Source of the DNA: G051903925 sp051903925
GTDB lineage: Bacteria > Pseudomonadota > Alphaproteobacteria > Zavarziniales > Zavarziniaceae
Length of the DNA: 64,000 nt
Direction of reading: 5' to 3'
NCBI RefSeq assembly: GCF_051903925.1
Contig: NZ_CP173678.1
Location: 1,054,001 to 1,118,000, forward strand
Below are positions 51,208 through 59,990 of this stretch, piece after piece. The stretch's first letter is position 1. Each line of letters begins with the position of its first letter. The notes under the pieces are model-generated. The model was not told the DNA's origin, searched no databases, and saw nothing but the letters and a program-made list of their open reading frames with translations. Both the position numbers and the translations under genes were made by a program.

Positions 51208-53304
51208 TCAATGGCGCTGGAACTCGGCATCCAGCGCGTCCTCCGCGCCGGACAGGTCGAAGGCGAAGCCCGCCTTGGCCTGGCCGTTCATGCGGCCATT
51301 GCCGCGCGCCGGCGAAGTGGCCGCGGGCCGCGCCGTCTTGATCGCCTGGCGGGGCGCCGCCACCGCCGCTGCGGCCGGGCGGCGCGCCGCGCGCGGTGCG
51401 GGTGCACGCTCCGCCTGGGCGCCGTCGACGCGGAAGAAGGCGATGTTGGACTGGAGCTGCTCGGCCTGGGCCGCCAGTTCCTCGCTCGTCGCCGACATCT
51501 GCTCGGACGCGCTGGCGTTCTGCTGGGTCACCTTGTCCAGCTGCTGGATCGCGGCGTTGATCTGGTTGGCGCCCGCATCCTGCTCGCGGCAGGCGGCACT
51601 GATCTCCTCGACCAGTTCGGCCGTGCGCTTGATGTCCGGCACCAGCTTGCCCAGCATCTCGCCCGCCGCCTGGGCGGCCTTCACCGTGTCGCCGGACAGG
51701 GCGCCGATCTCGGTCGCCGCGGCCTGGCTGCGCTCGGCCAGCTTGCGCACCTCGGACGCCACGACGGCAAAGCCCTTGCCGTGCTCCCCGGCGCGCGCCG
51801 CCTCGACTGCCGCGTTGAGCGCCAGCAGGTCGGTCTGGCGGGCGATCTCCTGCACGATGGTGATCTTCTCGGCGATGGTGCGCATGGCGTCGACCGCGCG
51901 GTTGACCGCCTCGCCGCTGGCCTGGGCATCCTGGGCCGAGCGGTGGGCGATCTTCTCGGTCTGGCTGGCGTTCTCGGCGTTCTGCTTGATGTTGGCGGCC
52001 ATCTGCTCCATCGAGGCGGAGGCCTCCTCGGTCGAGGCCGCCTGCTCCGTCGCACCCTGCGACAGCTCCTCGGAGCTGGATGACAGTTCCTGGCTGCCGG
52101 ACGAGACGTTCTCGGCCGCGCGGCTGACCTCGCCCACGATGTTGCGCAGGCGGTGCGTCATCTCGTTCAGGGCGTTGACCAGGTCGCGGATCTCGTCGTC
52201 GCTCTTGACCTCGATCTGCTGGTTCAGGTCGCCATTGGCTACGGCGTTGGCCAGGGTCACGGCCCGGCCCAGGCCACGGCTGATCGCGATCGCCAGCCAC
52301 AGCGCGGCACAGATGCCAACAACGAGGGAGGCCAGCAGCACGCCCAGCAGGACGGTACGCGCCTGGGCATAGTTCTCGGCCGCGCGGTCCTGCCCGGCCT
52401 GCATGTCGTCGGCACTGAGCTGCAGCAGGCGGGCTACCTGCTGGTCCATCGCGGCGCGGACGTCGCGGGCATTGATCGTCGACACGGTTGCCGCCTTCAG
52501 GTCGCCGCCCTCGGCATTGACGGTCGCGGCTTCCTCGACCCCCGTCTGCCAGGTGGCCAGGCGGCTTGCCGCCTTCTCGAAGCTGGCGCCCAGGCCCATC
52601 GCGGCCAGGCCGGGACGCAGGGCGTCGATCGCCTGGCGCAGGCTGGCGCTGAGCTCGCCTACGGTCTTCAGGTGGCGCGGCAACTGGCTTGCGTCTTCCT
52701 CCAGCATGGCCAGGCGCTGGGCCGATTGCAGGGCGATGATGTCACCGCGCAAGCGCTCGACGCCCAGGCGGGCCTCGGGCTGGCCCGGCATCCCGGCGCG
52801 CTGGTCCAGGGCGCCGCCCAGGTTGCCCAGTTCGGCCAGGGCGTCGGCCACCGCGTCGCGGACGTCGCCCGACATGATCGTGCTGGCGCGGGCGCTGGAA
52901 TTCAGCGTGGCGTCACGCGCGATCTCGTCCTGCAGCTTCACCAGCTGGTCGTTGGTCTGGGCCAGTTCCTGAAGGACGACCTGCCCCTCGGCATCGGCGA
53001 CGGTGCGCATGCCATCGATGGCGATGGCGGTCTGGCGCCGCGCATCCTCCATCTGCGCCTTGAAGCTGGCGATGTCCTCCGCCGTGGAGGACATGATCAT
53101 GTTCTTTTCCGCCCGCGTGCCCAGCAGCAGGTTGGCGCGGATCTGGCCCGCGTACTCGACCTGCTTGGCCTGCACATCGATCACCTCGGTGACCGTGTCG
53201 TTCAGGCTGCCCAGGCTGCTCAGCGCGACCGCGCCGGCCGCCATCGACATGGCGATGATGATGCCAAAGGCGGCACCCAGCTTCAGCTTGACGGAAACTC
53301 TCAT
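51208..53304 (-). CDS. Methyl-accepting chemotaxis protein 1
   Basis: 698 residues. Transmembrane helix 1 at about 8-30, a long helical periplasmic domain (about 31-320; four-helix-bundle type), helix 2 at about 321-345, HAMP, and the signalling domain with hairpin tip IVQEIARQTDLLALNAAVEA. The C-terminal flexible Ala/Pro-rich tail ends GAEDALDAEFQRH, shared with the next receptor. GAGGAG precedes the ATG. The signalling half is identical in protein sequence to that of MCP 2. Confidence 0.93.
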   Translation of the reverse strand: MRVSVKLKLGAAFGIIIAMSMAAGAVALSSLGSLNDTVTEVIDVQAKQVEYAGQIRANLLLGTRAEKNMIMSSTAEDIASFKAQMEDARRQTAIAIDGMRTVADAEGQVVLQELAQTNDQLVKLQDEIARDATLNSSARASTIMSGDVRDAVADALAELGNLGGALDQRAGMPGQPEARLGVERLRGDIIALQSAQRLAMLEEDASQLPRHLKTVGELSASLRQAIDALRPGLAAMGLGASFEKAASRLATWQTGVEEAATVNAEGGDLKAATVSTINARDVRAAMDQQVARLLQLSADDMQAGQDRAAENYAQARTVLLGVLLASLVVGICAALWLAIAISRGLGRAVTLANAVANGDLNQQIEVKSDDEIRDLVNALNEMTHRLRNIVGEVSRAAENVSSGSQELSSSSEELSQGATEQAASTEEASASMEQMAANIKQNAENASQTEKIAHRSAQDAQASGEAVNRAVDAMRTIAEKITIVQEIARQTDLLALNAAVEAARAGEHGKGFAVVASEVRKLAERSQAAATEIGALSGDTVKAAQAAGEMLGKLVPDIKRTAELVEEISAACREQDAGANQINAAIQQLDKVTQQNASASEQMSATSEELAAQAEQLQSNIAFFRVDGAQAERAPAPRAARRPAAAAVAAPRQAIKTARPAATSPARGNGRMNGQAKAGFAFDLSGAEDALDAEFQRH
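51441..52122 (-). repeat. MCP signalling-domain repeat, copy A
   Basis: 682 bases matching 53595-54276. By eye I count about a dozen differences, every one synonymous. The encoded stretch of about 228 residues is identical. Confidence 0.85.
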
Positions 53305-53335
53305 GACGAACTCCTCGGCCCGGGTCGGGCGGGAT

Positions 53336-53362
53336 GGGGCGCATCCCCGATGGATGCGCCCC
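53336..53362 (-). terminator. Hairpin between the two mcp genes
   Basis: GGGGCGCATCC and GGATGCGCCCC form a perfect 11-bp stem with a 5-base loop, 8 bases past the stop of MCP 2. Without a T-run it is more likely an intercistronic stabiliser or partial attenuator than a full terminator. Confidence 0.6.
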
Positions 53363-53370
53363 GATGGGGA

Positions 53371-55302
53371 TCAGTGGCGCTGGAACTCGGCGTCCAGCGC
53401 GTCCTCCGCCCCGTTTAGGTCGAAGGCGAAGCCCGCCTTGGCGTGGCCGTTCAGGCGTGCCTTGGGCTTGGGCGCTGGCCTTGCCGCCGCCGCTACCGGC
53501 CGCGATGCCGTGTGGATCGGGCGTGGCGCCACCGGCGACGGGGCAGGGGCCGCGGCCGCGCGATAGCTGGCACCATCGCTCAGGCGGAAATAGGCGATGT
53601 TGGACTGGAGCTGCTCGGCCTGGGCGGCCAGTTCCTCGCTCGTCGCCGACATCTGCTCGGACGCGCTGGCGTTCTGCTGGGTCACCTTGTCCAGCTGCTG
53701 GATCGCGGCGTTGATCTGGTTGGCGCCGGCATCCTGCTCGCGGCAGGCGGCACTGATCTCCTCGACCAGTTCGGCCGTGCGCTTGATGTCCGGCACCAGC
53801 TTGCCCAGCATCTCGCCCGCCGCCTGGGCGGCCTTCACCGTGTCGCCGGACAGGGCGCCGATCTCGGTCGCCGCCGCCTGGCTGCGCTCGGCCAGCTTCC
53901 GAACCTCGGACGCCACGACGGCAAAGCCCTTGCCATGCTCGCCGGCGCGCGCCGCCTCGACCGCCGCGTTGAGCGCCAGCAGGTCTGTCTGGCGGGCGAT
54001 CTCCTGCACGATGGTGATCTTCTCGGCGATGGTGCGCATGGCGTCGACCGCGCGGTTGACCGCCTCGCCGCTGGCCTGGGCATCCTGGGCCGAGCGGTGG
54101 GCGATCTTCTCGGTCTGGCTGGCGTTCTCGGCGTTCTGCTTGATGTTGGCGGCCATCTGTTCCATCGAGGCGGAGGCCTCCTCGGTCGAGGCCGCCTGCT
54201 CCGTAGCACCCTGCGACAGCTCCTCGGAGCTGGACGACAATTCCTGGCTGCCGGACGAGACGTTCTCGGCGGCGCGCAGGGATTCGCCCACGACCTCGCG
54301 CAGTTTCGCCAGCATGGTTTCCAGCGCGATGCCCAGCGTGTCCTTGTCGGACGCGCGCTTCGCCTGGACCACCAGGTTCCCGGCAGCGATTTCGTTCGCG
54401 ACCTTGGCGGTTGCGTTCAGATTCGTGGTCATGGTGCGCATGTCGTCCAGCACGCCCTGGCTCATGCCGCCAAACTGGCGGTCGACCTGCTGTGACAGGT
54501 CGCCGATGGCAACCGCCTTCAGCGTGGTGGAAATGGCCTGGAAGGCGCCTTCGACGGCGACGATGCTGCCTTCCATCCGGCCCACTTCATCGCGCCGGCC
54601 CGTATCGACGGGCGTTGCCAGGGCGGCCAGCTTTGCTGCCGCCGCCGTGATCGGGCGACCGATGGAGCGTGCAAGGCCAAGGCCGACCAGCAGGCAGATC
54701 AGGATGGTCGTCGCCAGGCCACCCAGGATCACCCAGCGGGTGACCGAGAAAGCCGAGGCCTGCGCCTCGGAGCGGGAGGCCTGAAGCGCCATCTCCGCGT
54801 CGATGATCTCGCGGACCTTGGCGCGCAGGCCGTCCATCGCGACCTTGCCACGGCCTTCGATCTCGACCGCGCGGGCGGAGCCCTTGGTCAGCGGGTCGCG
54901 CATGAGATTGATGGCGTGTTCCGCCACATCCTGGCGCCATTGCAGGCCGAGCCGCTTGATCTCCGCAAAACGGGCGACCTGGACAGGATTGTCGGCCACC
55001 AGCGATGCCGCCTTTTCGACACCGGCGTCAAACGTCTGGGTGCCCGCGCGGTATGGATCCAGGAAGTCGGAGGAGTCGGCGAGGAGGAAGCCACGCAGGC
55101 CGGTCTCCTGGTCGATCATGCTGCGCAGGATCTGGTTCGTCTCAGAAATGACTGTCGCGGTATGGTCCGTCCACCGGGTCGTCTCCTCGATTTCCGACGA
55201 CTTCAGGAAGATCACGGCATAGGAGGCGCCGATCGAGACGATGAGCAGGCTCAAGAGGACGGTGAGCTTGCGAGGGATGCTGAGATTGTCGAGAAACGAC
55301 AT
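53371..55302 (-). CDS. Methyl-accepting chemotaxis protein 2 (CHASE3-like sensor)
   Basis: 643 residues. Transmembrane helix near 12-33, a periplasmic CHASE3-like four-helix domain with SMIDQETGLRGFLLADSSDF, a second helix near 190-212, HAMP-type segments, then the standard signalling domain, and a tail ending GAEDALDAEFQRH. CHASE3 is an extracellular sensor of unknown ligand. The signalling half equals that of MCP 1. Lies between two cheW genes in the che operon. Confidence 0.93.
   Translation of the reverse strand: MSFLDNLSIPRKLTVLLSLLIVSIGASYAVIFLKSSEIEETTRWTDHTATVISETNQILRSMIDQETGLRGFLLADSSDFLDPYRAGTQTFDAGVEKAASLVADNPVQVARFAEIKRLGLQWRQDVAEHAINLMRDPLTKGSARAVEIEGRGKVAMDGLRAKVREIIDAEMALQASRSEAQASAFSVTRWVILGGLATTILICLLVGLGLARSIGRPITAAAAKLAALATPVDTGRRDEVGRMEGSIVAVEGAFQAISTTLKAVAIGDLSQQVDRQFGGMSQGVLDDMRTMTTNLNATAKVANEIAAGNLVVQAKRASDKDTLGIALETMLAKLREVVGESLRAAENVSSGSQELSSSSEELSQGATEQAASTEEASASMEQMAANIKQNAENASQTEKIAHRSAQDAQASGEAVNRAVDAMRTIAEKITIVQEIARQTDLLALNAAVEAARAGEHGKGFAVVASEVRKLAERSQAAATEIGALSGDTVKAAQAAGEMLGKLVPDIKRTAELVEEISAACREQDAGANQINAAIQQLDKVTQQNASASEQMSATSEELAAQAEQLQSNIAYFRLSDGASYRAAAAPAPSPVAPRPIHTASRPVAAAARPAPKPKARLNGHAKAGFAFDLNGAEDALDAEFQRH
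53595..54276 (-). repeat. MCP signalling-domain repeat, copy B
   Basis: Partner of 51441-52122, direct orientation, offset 2154 bases. Confidence 0.85.
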
Positions 55303-55371
55303 GACGGCTCCGTAGACGACGGGATCAGATTGGCCAGGCTGGCCGGATCGAACGCAGATTGACTGGAAGGA

Positions 55372-55851
55372 TCAGGCAAGGATCCGGACGAGGTCCGGCA
55401 CGATCACGAAGCGGTCGCGCCAGCGACCGACACAGCGGATGAATTCGGGCTTCCAGCGCATGCCGATGCGCGGCGTCGGCTCCAGCGTCTGGCGCGGCAG
55501 GCCGGTCACCTCGAACACCTTGTCGGCCAGCAGGCCGACCAGGGTGGGATCGCCGTCCAGCTCGACCTCGACCACCACGATGCGGCTGTCGATCGTGGCT
55601 TCCGTCGCCGCCATGCCAAAGCGCAGGCGCAGGTCGGCCAGGGGCACCACCTTGCCGCGGACGTTGATGACGCCGCGTACGAAAGGCCGGGCGCCCGGCA
55701 CCTCGGTCACCGCGACGACGTCCAGGATCTCCTGGACGATGCGGGCGTCCAGGGCGAAGACCTCGCCACCCAGGCCCAGCATCAGCACCTCGCCCCAGTC
55801 GGGCAGCAGGTCGGTCGCCTGGCGCTCGGCCAGGACGTTCGTCTCGGTCAT
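55372..55851 (-). CDS. cheW: Chemotaxis adaptor CheW (first copy)
   Basis: 159 residues. CheW domain with VFALDARIVQEILDVVAVTE, ARPFVRGVINVRGKVVPLAD and DPTLVGLLADKVFEV. Its start overlaps the cheA stop by 4 bases (ATGA), so this is probably the main CheA coupling partner. Confidence 0.93.
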   Translation of the reverse strand: MTETNVLAERQATDLLPDWGEVLMLGLGGEVFALDARIVQEILDVVAVTEVPGARPFVRGVINVRGKVVPLADLRLRFGMAATEATIDSRIVVVEVELDGDPTLVGLLADKVFEVTGLPRQTLEPTPRIGMRWKPEFIRCVGRWRDRFVIVPDLVRILA

Positions 55852-57914
55852 GGCTGGGTCTCCAGGGCGGCGCGGTCGAGTGCCGCCTGCGCGATGCGTT
55901 CCTCCCGCGCCTGGCCGCGCTCGACCAGGTGGGCAACGTCCAGGATCAGGGCGACGGTGCCGTCGCCCAGGATCGTGGCGCCGGAGAAGGTCTCGACGTC
56001 GGCCTGCAGCTTGGACAGCGACTTGATGACCGTCTGGTGGCTGCCGATGATCTGATCCACGACCAGGCCCACGCGCAGGTCGCCGGAGCTGACGACCACC
56101 ACCTTCTGGTGCGGCTCGGCCGGCGTGCCGGTCGCGAAGATCTCGCGCAGGCGCAGGAACGGGACCAGGGCCTCGCGGATGTTGAGGAAGCTGGAACCAC
56201 GCCCGGCGACATCGTCGGCGGCCGCCAGTTCCACGCATTCCTCGACCGAGGACAGCGGAATAGCATAGCGGCCGGCACCGACGCGGACCAGCAGGCCGTC
56301 GATGATCGCCAGCGTCAGCGGCAGGCGCAGGGTGACTTCCGTGCCGCGGCCGGGATCGGTCGTCATGTCGATCGTGCCGCGCATCGCCTCGATCGTGCGC
56401 TTCACCACGTCCATGCCGACGCCACGGCCGGAAATCGCCGAAATCTCCTTGGCCGTCGAGAAGCCGGGGTGGAACAGGAACTGGTAGAGTTCCGCGTCCG
56501 ACAGCTTGGCACCCGGGGCGATCAGGCCCGCCTCCTCGGCCTTGGCCCGGATCCGGGCGGCGTTCAGGCCGCGGCCGTCGTCGGCGACGGTGACCAGCAC
56601 CTCGGCCCCCGAATAGCGGGCGATCAGGCGGATGCGCCCGCCGCCCGACTTGCCCGCCGTCGCCCGGGTCGCGGCATCCTCCAGCCCGTGGTCGATCGCA
56701 TTGCGGATCAGGTGGACCAGGGGATCGGCCAGGCGCTCGACCATGGTCTTGTCGAGTTCCGTCTCCTCGCCGATCGTGACCAGTTCGACCTGCTTGCCCA
56801 GGTCGCGCGACAGGTCGTGGACCAGGCGGCGGAAGCGGCCGAACAGCGACCCGATCGGCACCATGCGGATGCCCATCGTGGTGTCGCGCAGGCCCGAGAC
56901 CAGGCGCTCGATCTCCTCCGCCACGGCCTTGATGTTGAGGTCGGTCGTGGCGCCCGCGATCTGGGTCAGGCGGGCCTGGGCGATGACCAGTTCGCCCACC
57001 CGGTCCATCAGCTCGTCCAGGCGCTCGGCCTGCACGCGCAGCGTGCCGCCCGACTTCGCCTCCCCCGACTTCGCCTCTCCCGACTTCGCCTCTCCCGACT
57101 TCGCCTCAGTCGCCCTTGCCTCTGGCGCCCTGGGCTCCGCTGCCTTGGCCTCGGCCGGGCCTTCGGCGGGTGCCACCGCGTTGGCGGCCGGCGTCGCGTC
57201 CGCGTCCGCCGCGGTCTCGGCCAGCGGTTCCAGGACCAGGTCCATGTCGTCGCGCACGAACATGAACACGTCCTCGATCGCGTCGCGCCCCTGCGTCGTG
57301 GTCAGCAGGCCGGACCAGGCCAGGTGCAGGGCATCCGGCTCCAAACCGTCCAGCGCGGGGATGCCAGAAATGTCCGGCGTCAGGGTGCAGGTGCCCAGGC
57401 CATGCAACTCGTCCAGCAGCAGCAGAGGATTGGTCCCGTTGACCAGGACATTGGGCGCCAGGCGAAAGGCGATGCGCCAGGTTACGGGCTGCTCCGCCGG
57501 TTCCCCGGCGGTGCCGGCGGGCATATCGCTGCCGGGGGTGGCGCGCCCGATCAGGGCATGAAGCTCGCCCAGGATGGCAGCACCGATGGCGGGGTCGCCG
57601 TCCTCGGGCCGCTGGATCAGGGTGCGGATATGGTCCTTGGCCGCCAGGGCCACGCCGACCAGGTCGCGGCTGGCGCTGACCACGCCCTTGCGGATCTGGT
57701 CGAAGGCGGTCTCGAAGTCGTGCGTGAACTCGGCCACCTGCTCGAAGCCGAACATGGCGCCCGAACCCTTGAGCGTGTGCAGCGCGCGGAAGGCGCGGTC
57801 GACCAGCTCGCGGTTGGCGGGATCGTGTTCCAGGTCCAGCAGGTCCTGCTCGATCTGCTCCAGCAGTTCGGCGGCTTCCTGGCGGAACGTCTCGGCGGGA
57901 TCGGGCGAGCCCAT
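55848..57914 (-). CDS. cheA: Chemotaxis histidine kinase CheA
   Basis: 688 residues. HPt domain with phospho-His46 (ALHTLKGSG), a CheY-binding-like region (about 145-240), a low-complexity Ala/Glu/Pro linker including AKSGE repeats (about 270-288), dimerisation domain (ERLDELMDRVGELVIAQARL), ATPase domain with LIRNAIDHGLED, DDGRGLN and GRGVGMDVVK, and the C-terminal CheW-like regulatory domain. It phosphorylates CheY and CheB. Its ATG overlaps the cheY stop by one base (TGATG). Confidence 0.96.
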   Translation of the reverse strand: MGSPDPAETFRQEAAELLEQIEQDLLDLEHDPANRELVDRAFRALHTLKGSGAMFGFEQVAEFTHDFETAFDQIRKGVVSASRDLVGVALAAKDHIRTLIQRPEDGDPAIGAAILGELHALIGRATPGSDMPAGTAGEPAEQPVTWRIAFRLAPNVLVNGTNPLLLLDELHGLGTCTLTPDISGIPALDGLEPDALHLAWSGLLTTTQGRDAIEDVFMFVRDDMDLVLEPLAETAADADATPAANAVAPAEGPAEAKAAEPRAPEARATEAKSGEAKSGEAKSGEAKSGGTLRVQAERLDELMDRVGELVIAQARLTQIAGATTDLNIKAVAEEIERLVSGLRDTTMGIRMVPIGSLFGRFRRLVHDLSRDLGKQVELVTIGEETELDKTMVERLADPLVHLIRNAIDHGLEDAATRATAGKSGGGRIRLIARYSGAEVLVTVADDGRGLNAARIRAKAEEAGLIAPGAKLSDAELYQFLFHPGFSTAKEISAISGRGVGMDVVKRTIEAMRGTIDMTTDPGRGTEVTLRLPLTLAIIDGLLVRVGAGRYAIPLSSVEECVELAAADDVAGRGSSFLNIREALVPFLRLREIFATGTPAEPHQKVVVVSSGDLRVGLVVDQIIGSHQTVIKSLSKLQADVETFSGATILGDGTVALILDVAHLVERGQAREERIAQAALDRAALETQP
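57051..57107 (-). repeat. 15-bp tandem repeats in the CheA linker
   Basis: Nearly four head-to-tail copies of a 15-base unit (CGACTTCGCCTCTCC on the plus strand), encoding AKSGE four times. Three copies are identical over their shared bases and one differs at a single position. The length is likely to vary between strains without a frameshift. Confidence 0.9.
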
Positions 57915-58276
57915 CAGCCCAGGACCTTCTTCACCACCGCCGACAATTGTTCCGGCTTGAACGGCTTGGTGATCCAGCCGGTGGCGCCGGCCTCCTTGGC
58001 CTGCTGCTTGATCGTGGCGTCCGATTCGGTTGTCAGGAACAGGATCGGCACGCCGCGATAGGCTGGCAGCTTGCGGACCTCGCGGATGAAGGTCAGGCCG
58101 TCCATCACGGGCATGTTGAGGTCGGTCACGATCATGTTGACCGGCTTGCTCTGGGCGACCTTCAGGCCCTCGGCCCCGTCGCCTGCCTCGACCACGGAAT
58201 AGCCGGCACCGGACAGGGTCAGGCGGACCATCTGGCGCATGCTGGCGCTGTCATCGACACTCAGGATCGTCTTCAT
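57914..58276 (-). CDS. cheY: Chemotaxis response regulator CheY
   Basis: 120 residues. Receiver domain alone: ILSVDDSASMRQMV, phospho-acceptor Asp in VTDLNMPVMDGL, Thr in LTTES and Lys in ITKPFKPEQL. It carries the signal from CheA to the flagellar motor or another output. ATG at 58276; its start overlaps the STAS gene stop (ATGA). Confidence 0.94.
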   Translation of the reverse strand: MKTILSVDDSASMRQMVRLTLSGAGYSVVEAGDGAEGLKVAQSKPVNMIVTDLNMPVMDGLTFIREVRKLPAYRGVPILFLTTESDATIKQQAKEAGATGWITKPFKPEQLSAVVKKVLG

Positions 58277-58641
58277 GCGGCAGTCCTTTCGGGCTGGGTC
58301 GGCTGGCGGTCGCCGGCGTCGTTCAGGGGCCACAGGCCGCCGGACGGGATGCCGGCCCCCAGCCCGCGGGGCAGGAACCCACCGCGTTCCAGGATGCTGG
58401 CCAGGTTTTCGGGAAGGGGGCCCCGCACGCAGAGCCGGCCACCCTTCTCGGCGGCGGTGCGGTGGGCGGAAATCAGGGTCTGGACCAGGGTCAGGTCCGC
58501 TTCGGCCACGGCCGAGGCGTCAATCTCTATCACTCGGTATTGTGATAGAGCCGAAACAAGTTGAGCCTGAAGTCGTGCACAATCCTGGATGGTCTCGCTC
58601 CTGCTGAGCGTGACGACCCCCGGCCCAAGCGGCTGGTCCAT
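58273..58641 (-). CDS. STAS-domain protein, first gene of the che operon
   Basis: 122 residues. SpoIIAA-like STAS pattern: YRVIEIDASAVAEADLTLVQ then LISAHRTAAEKGGRLCVRGP. A gene of this kind heads che operons of the Sinorhizobium/Caulobacter type. Its exact role is unclear; it may bind partners through a phosphorylatable Ser region. ATG at 58641 has AAGGACAGGA at acceptable spacing; an ATG at 58671 is possible. Confidence 0.83.
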   Translation of the reverse strand: MDQPLGPGVVTLSRSETIQDCARLQAQLVSALSQYRVIEIDASAVAEADLTLVQTLISAHRTAAEKGGRLCVRGPLPENLASILERGGFLPRGLGAGIPSGGLWPLNDAGDRQPTQPERTAA

Positions 58642-58659
58642 GCTGGTCGGTCCTGTCCT

Positions 58660-58677
58660 TGTTCCACACATGGAACA
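58660..58677. promoter_or_regulatory. TGTTCCA-N4-TGGAACA palindrome at the head of the che operon
   Basis: Perfect 7-base arms separated by CACA, ending 19 bases before the STAS start. Could be a regulator site or a small RNA hairpin in the leader. Confidence 0.45.
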
Positions 58678-58809
58678 CCCCGTCTGCAGGGGTTGTAGGA
58701 CGCCGAATATTAAGGCCGTCTGAAGACTCAAGAAGGGGCAGGCCAGCCGTGCGTCAAGCACATGCCGCAGGCATCGCGCCGCCCGACCAAGCGGTCAGAC
58801 GTGCGCGAT

Positions 58810-58823
58810 TTGATTTAGATCAA
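58810..58823. promoter_or_regulatory. FNR/FixK-type box upstream of the che operon
   Basis: TTGAT-TTAG-ATCAA is a perfect match to the FNR/FixK consensus. It is about 170 bases upstream of the first che gene and past the end of cobW. With a class II layout the start point would be near 58775. This suggests oxygen control of chemotaxis. Confidence 0.7.
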
Positions 58824-58905
58824 TGACTATCCCGGTTCTGCAGTCGGGCGTTGGTATTGCTGAAGGCAGCCACCCTAGCGTGGGGTGCAGCGGCCCTGCC
58901 GTGCA

Positions 58906-59946
58906 TCAGGTGGCGGCGAGGCCGGCCTGCAGTGCCTGCGTGATGGCGGTTCGGTCCAGGCCCGTCTGCCCGATGATGACCAGGGCGCTGCGCCGGCTCT
59001 CCGAAGCGCGCCAGGGCCGGTCGAAATAATGCTCGACGCGGGGACCGACAGCCTGGACCAGCAGGCGGGCCGGGCTGCCGGCAACGGCGGCAAAGCCCTT
59101 CACCCGCAGGATGTCGTGCGCCGCCATGACCTGGCCCACCAGCGCCGCCAGCGCCTGGGGGGTCGGCGCGTTCCCGCCGTCGACGATGAAGGATTCGAAG
59201 TCGTCATGGTCGTGGCCGTCCTCCGCGTCGTGGTGCGACGGCCGCGCGGCCAGGTCGTCCTCCGCCTCTGCGTCCAGGCCCAGCAGCACCTCGACCGGCA
59301 CGCCGCCATGGGCCGCCCGGGTGATGCCGACGCCGGCCCGCACCCTGGCCCGCACGTCCGCCTCGACCCTGGCCAGGGTTGCGGCATCGACCAGGTCGGT
59401 CTTGTTGAGCACGACCAGGTCGGCGCAGGCCAGTTGGTCCTCGTAGAGCTCCTCGATCGGATTGTCGTGGTCCAGCGACGGATCGGCGGCGCGGGCGGCG
59501 GCCAGGGCTGCCTCGTCCGTGGCGAAGCGGCCCGCCGCGACGGCCTCGGCGTCCAGCAGGACGACGACGCCGTCGACCGTGGTGCGGGTGCGGATGCCGG
59601 GCCAGGTGAAGGCCTTGACCAGCGGTTTGGGCAGGGCCAGCCCGCTGGTCTCGATCACGATGTGCTCGGGCGGGTTGGGCCGCGCCAGCAGCGCCTCGAT
59701 CGTCGGCAGGAAATCGTCGGCCACCGTGCAGCAGATGCAGCCATTGGCCAGTTCCAGGATGTCGTCCTCGGCGCAGGTCTCGGCACCGCAGGCCTTCAGG
59801 ATTTCGCCGTCGATGCCCACATCGCCGAACTCGTTGATGATCAGGGCCAGGCGGCGCCCGCCGGCATGGCCCAGAAGATGACGGATCAGCGTCGTCTTGC
59901 CCGCGCCAAGAAATCCGGTGATCACCGTTGCCGGGATCTTTGCCAT
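58906..59946 (-). CDS. cobW: CobW-family zinc/cobalt metallochaperone GTPase
   Basis: 346 residues. G3E GTPase with Walker A GFLGAGKTT, the metal-binding CxCC motif as GCICCTVADD, the ETSGLALPKP region, NKTD for guanine, a His/Asp-rich stretch (HHDAEDGHDHDDFES) and the CobW C-terminal domain. CobW is required for cobalt delivery in aerobic cobalamin synthesis. The upstream cobalamin riboswitch supports the cobW assignment over zinc-regulated relatives. ATG at 59946 is 44 bases after the DUF1636 stop. Confidence 0.92.
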   Translation of the reverse strand: MAKIPATVITGFLGAGKTTLIRHLLGHAGGRRLALIINEFGDVGIDGEILKACGAETCAEDDILELANGCICCTVADDFLPTIEALLARPNPPEHIVIETSGLALPKPLVKAFTWPGIRTRTTVDGVVVLLDAEAVAAGRFATDEAALAAARAADPSLDHDNPIEELYEDQLACADLVVLNKTDLVDAATLARVEADVRARVRAGVGITRAAHGGVPVEVLLGLDAEAEDDLAARPSHHDAEDGHDHDDFESFIVDGGNAPTPQALAALVGQVMAAHDILRVKGFAAVAGSPARLLVQAVGPRVEHYFDRPWRASESRRSALVIIGQTGLDRTAITQALQAGLAAT

Positions 59947-59990
59947 TGTCGTCGTCCTTGATTGAATTCGGTTCGCCCCGTGGGGCGTGG

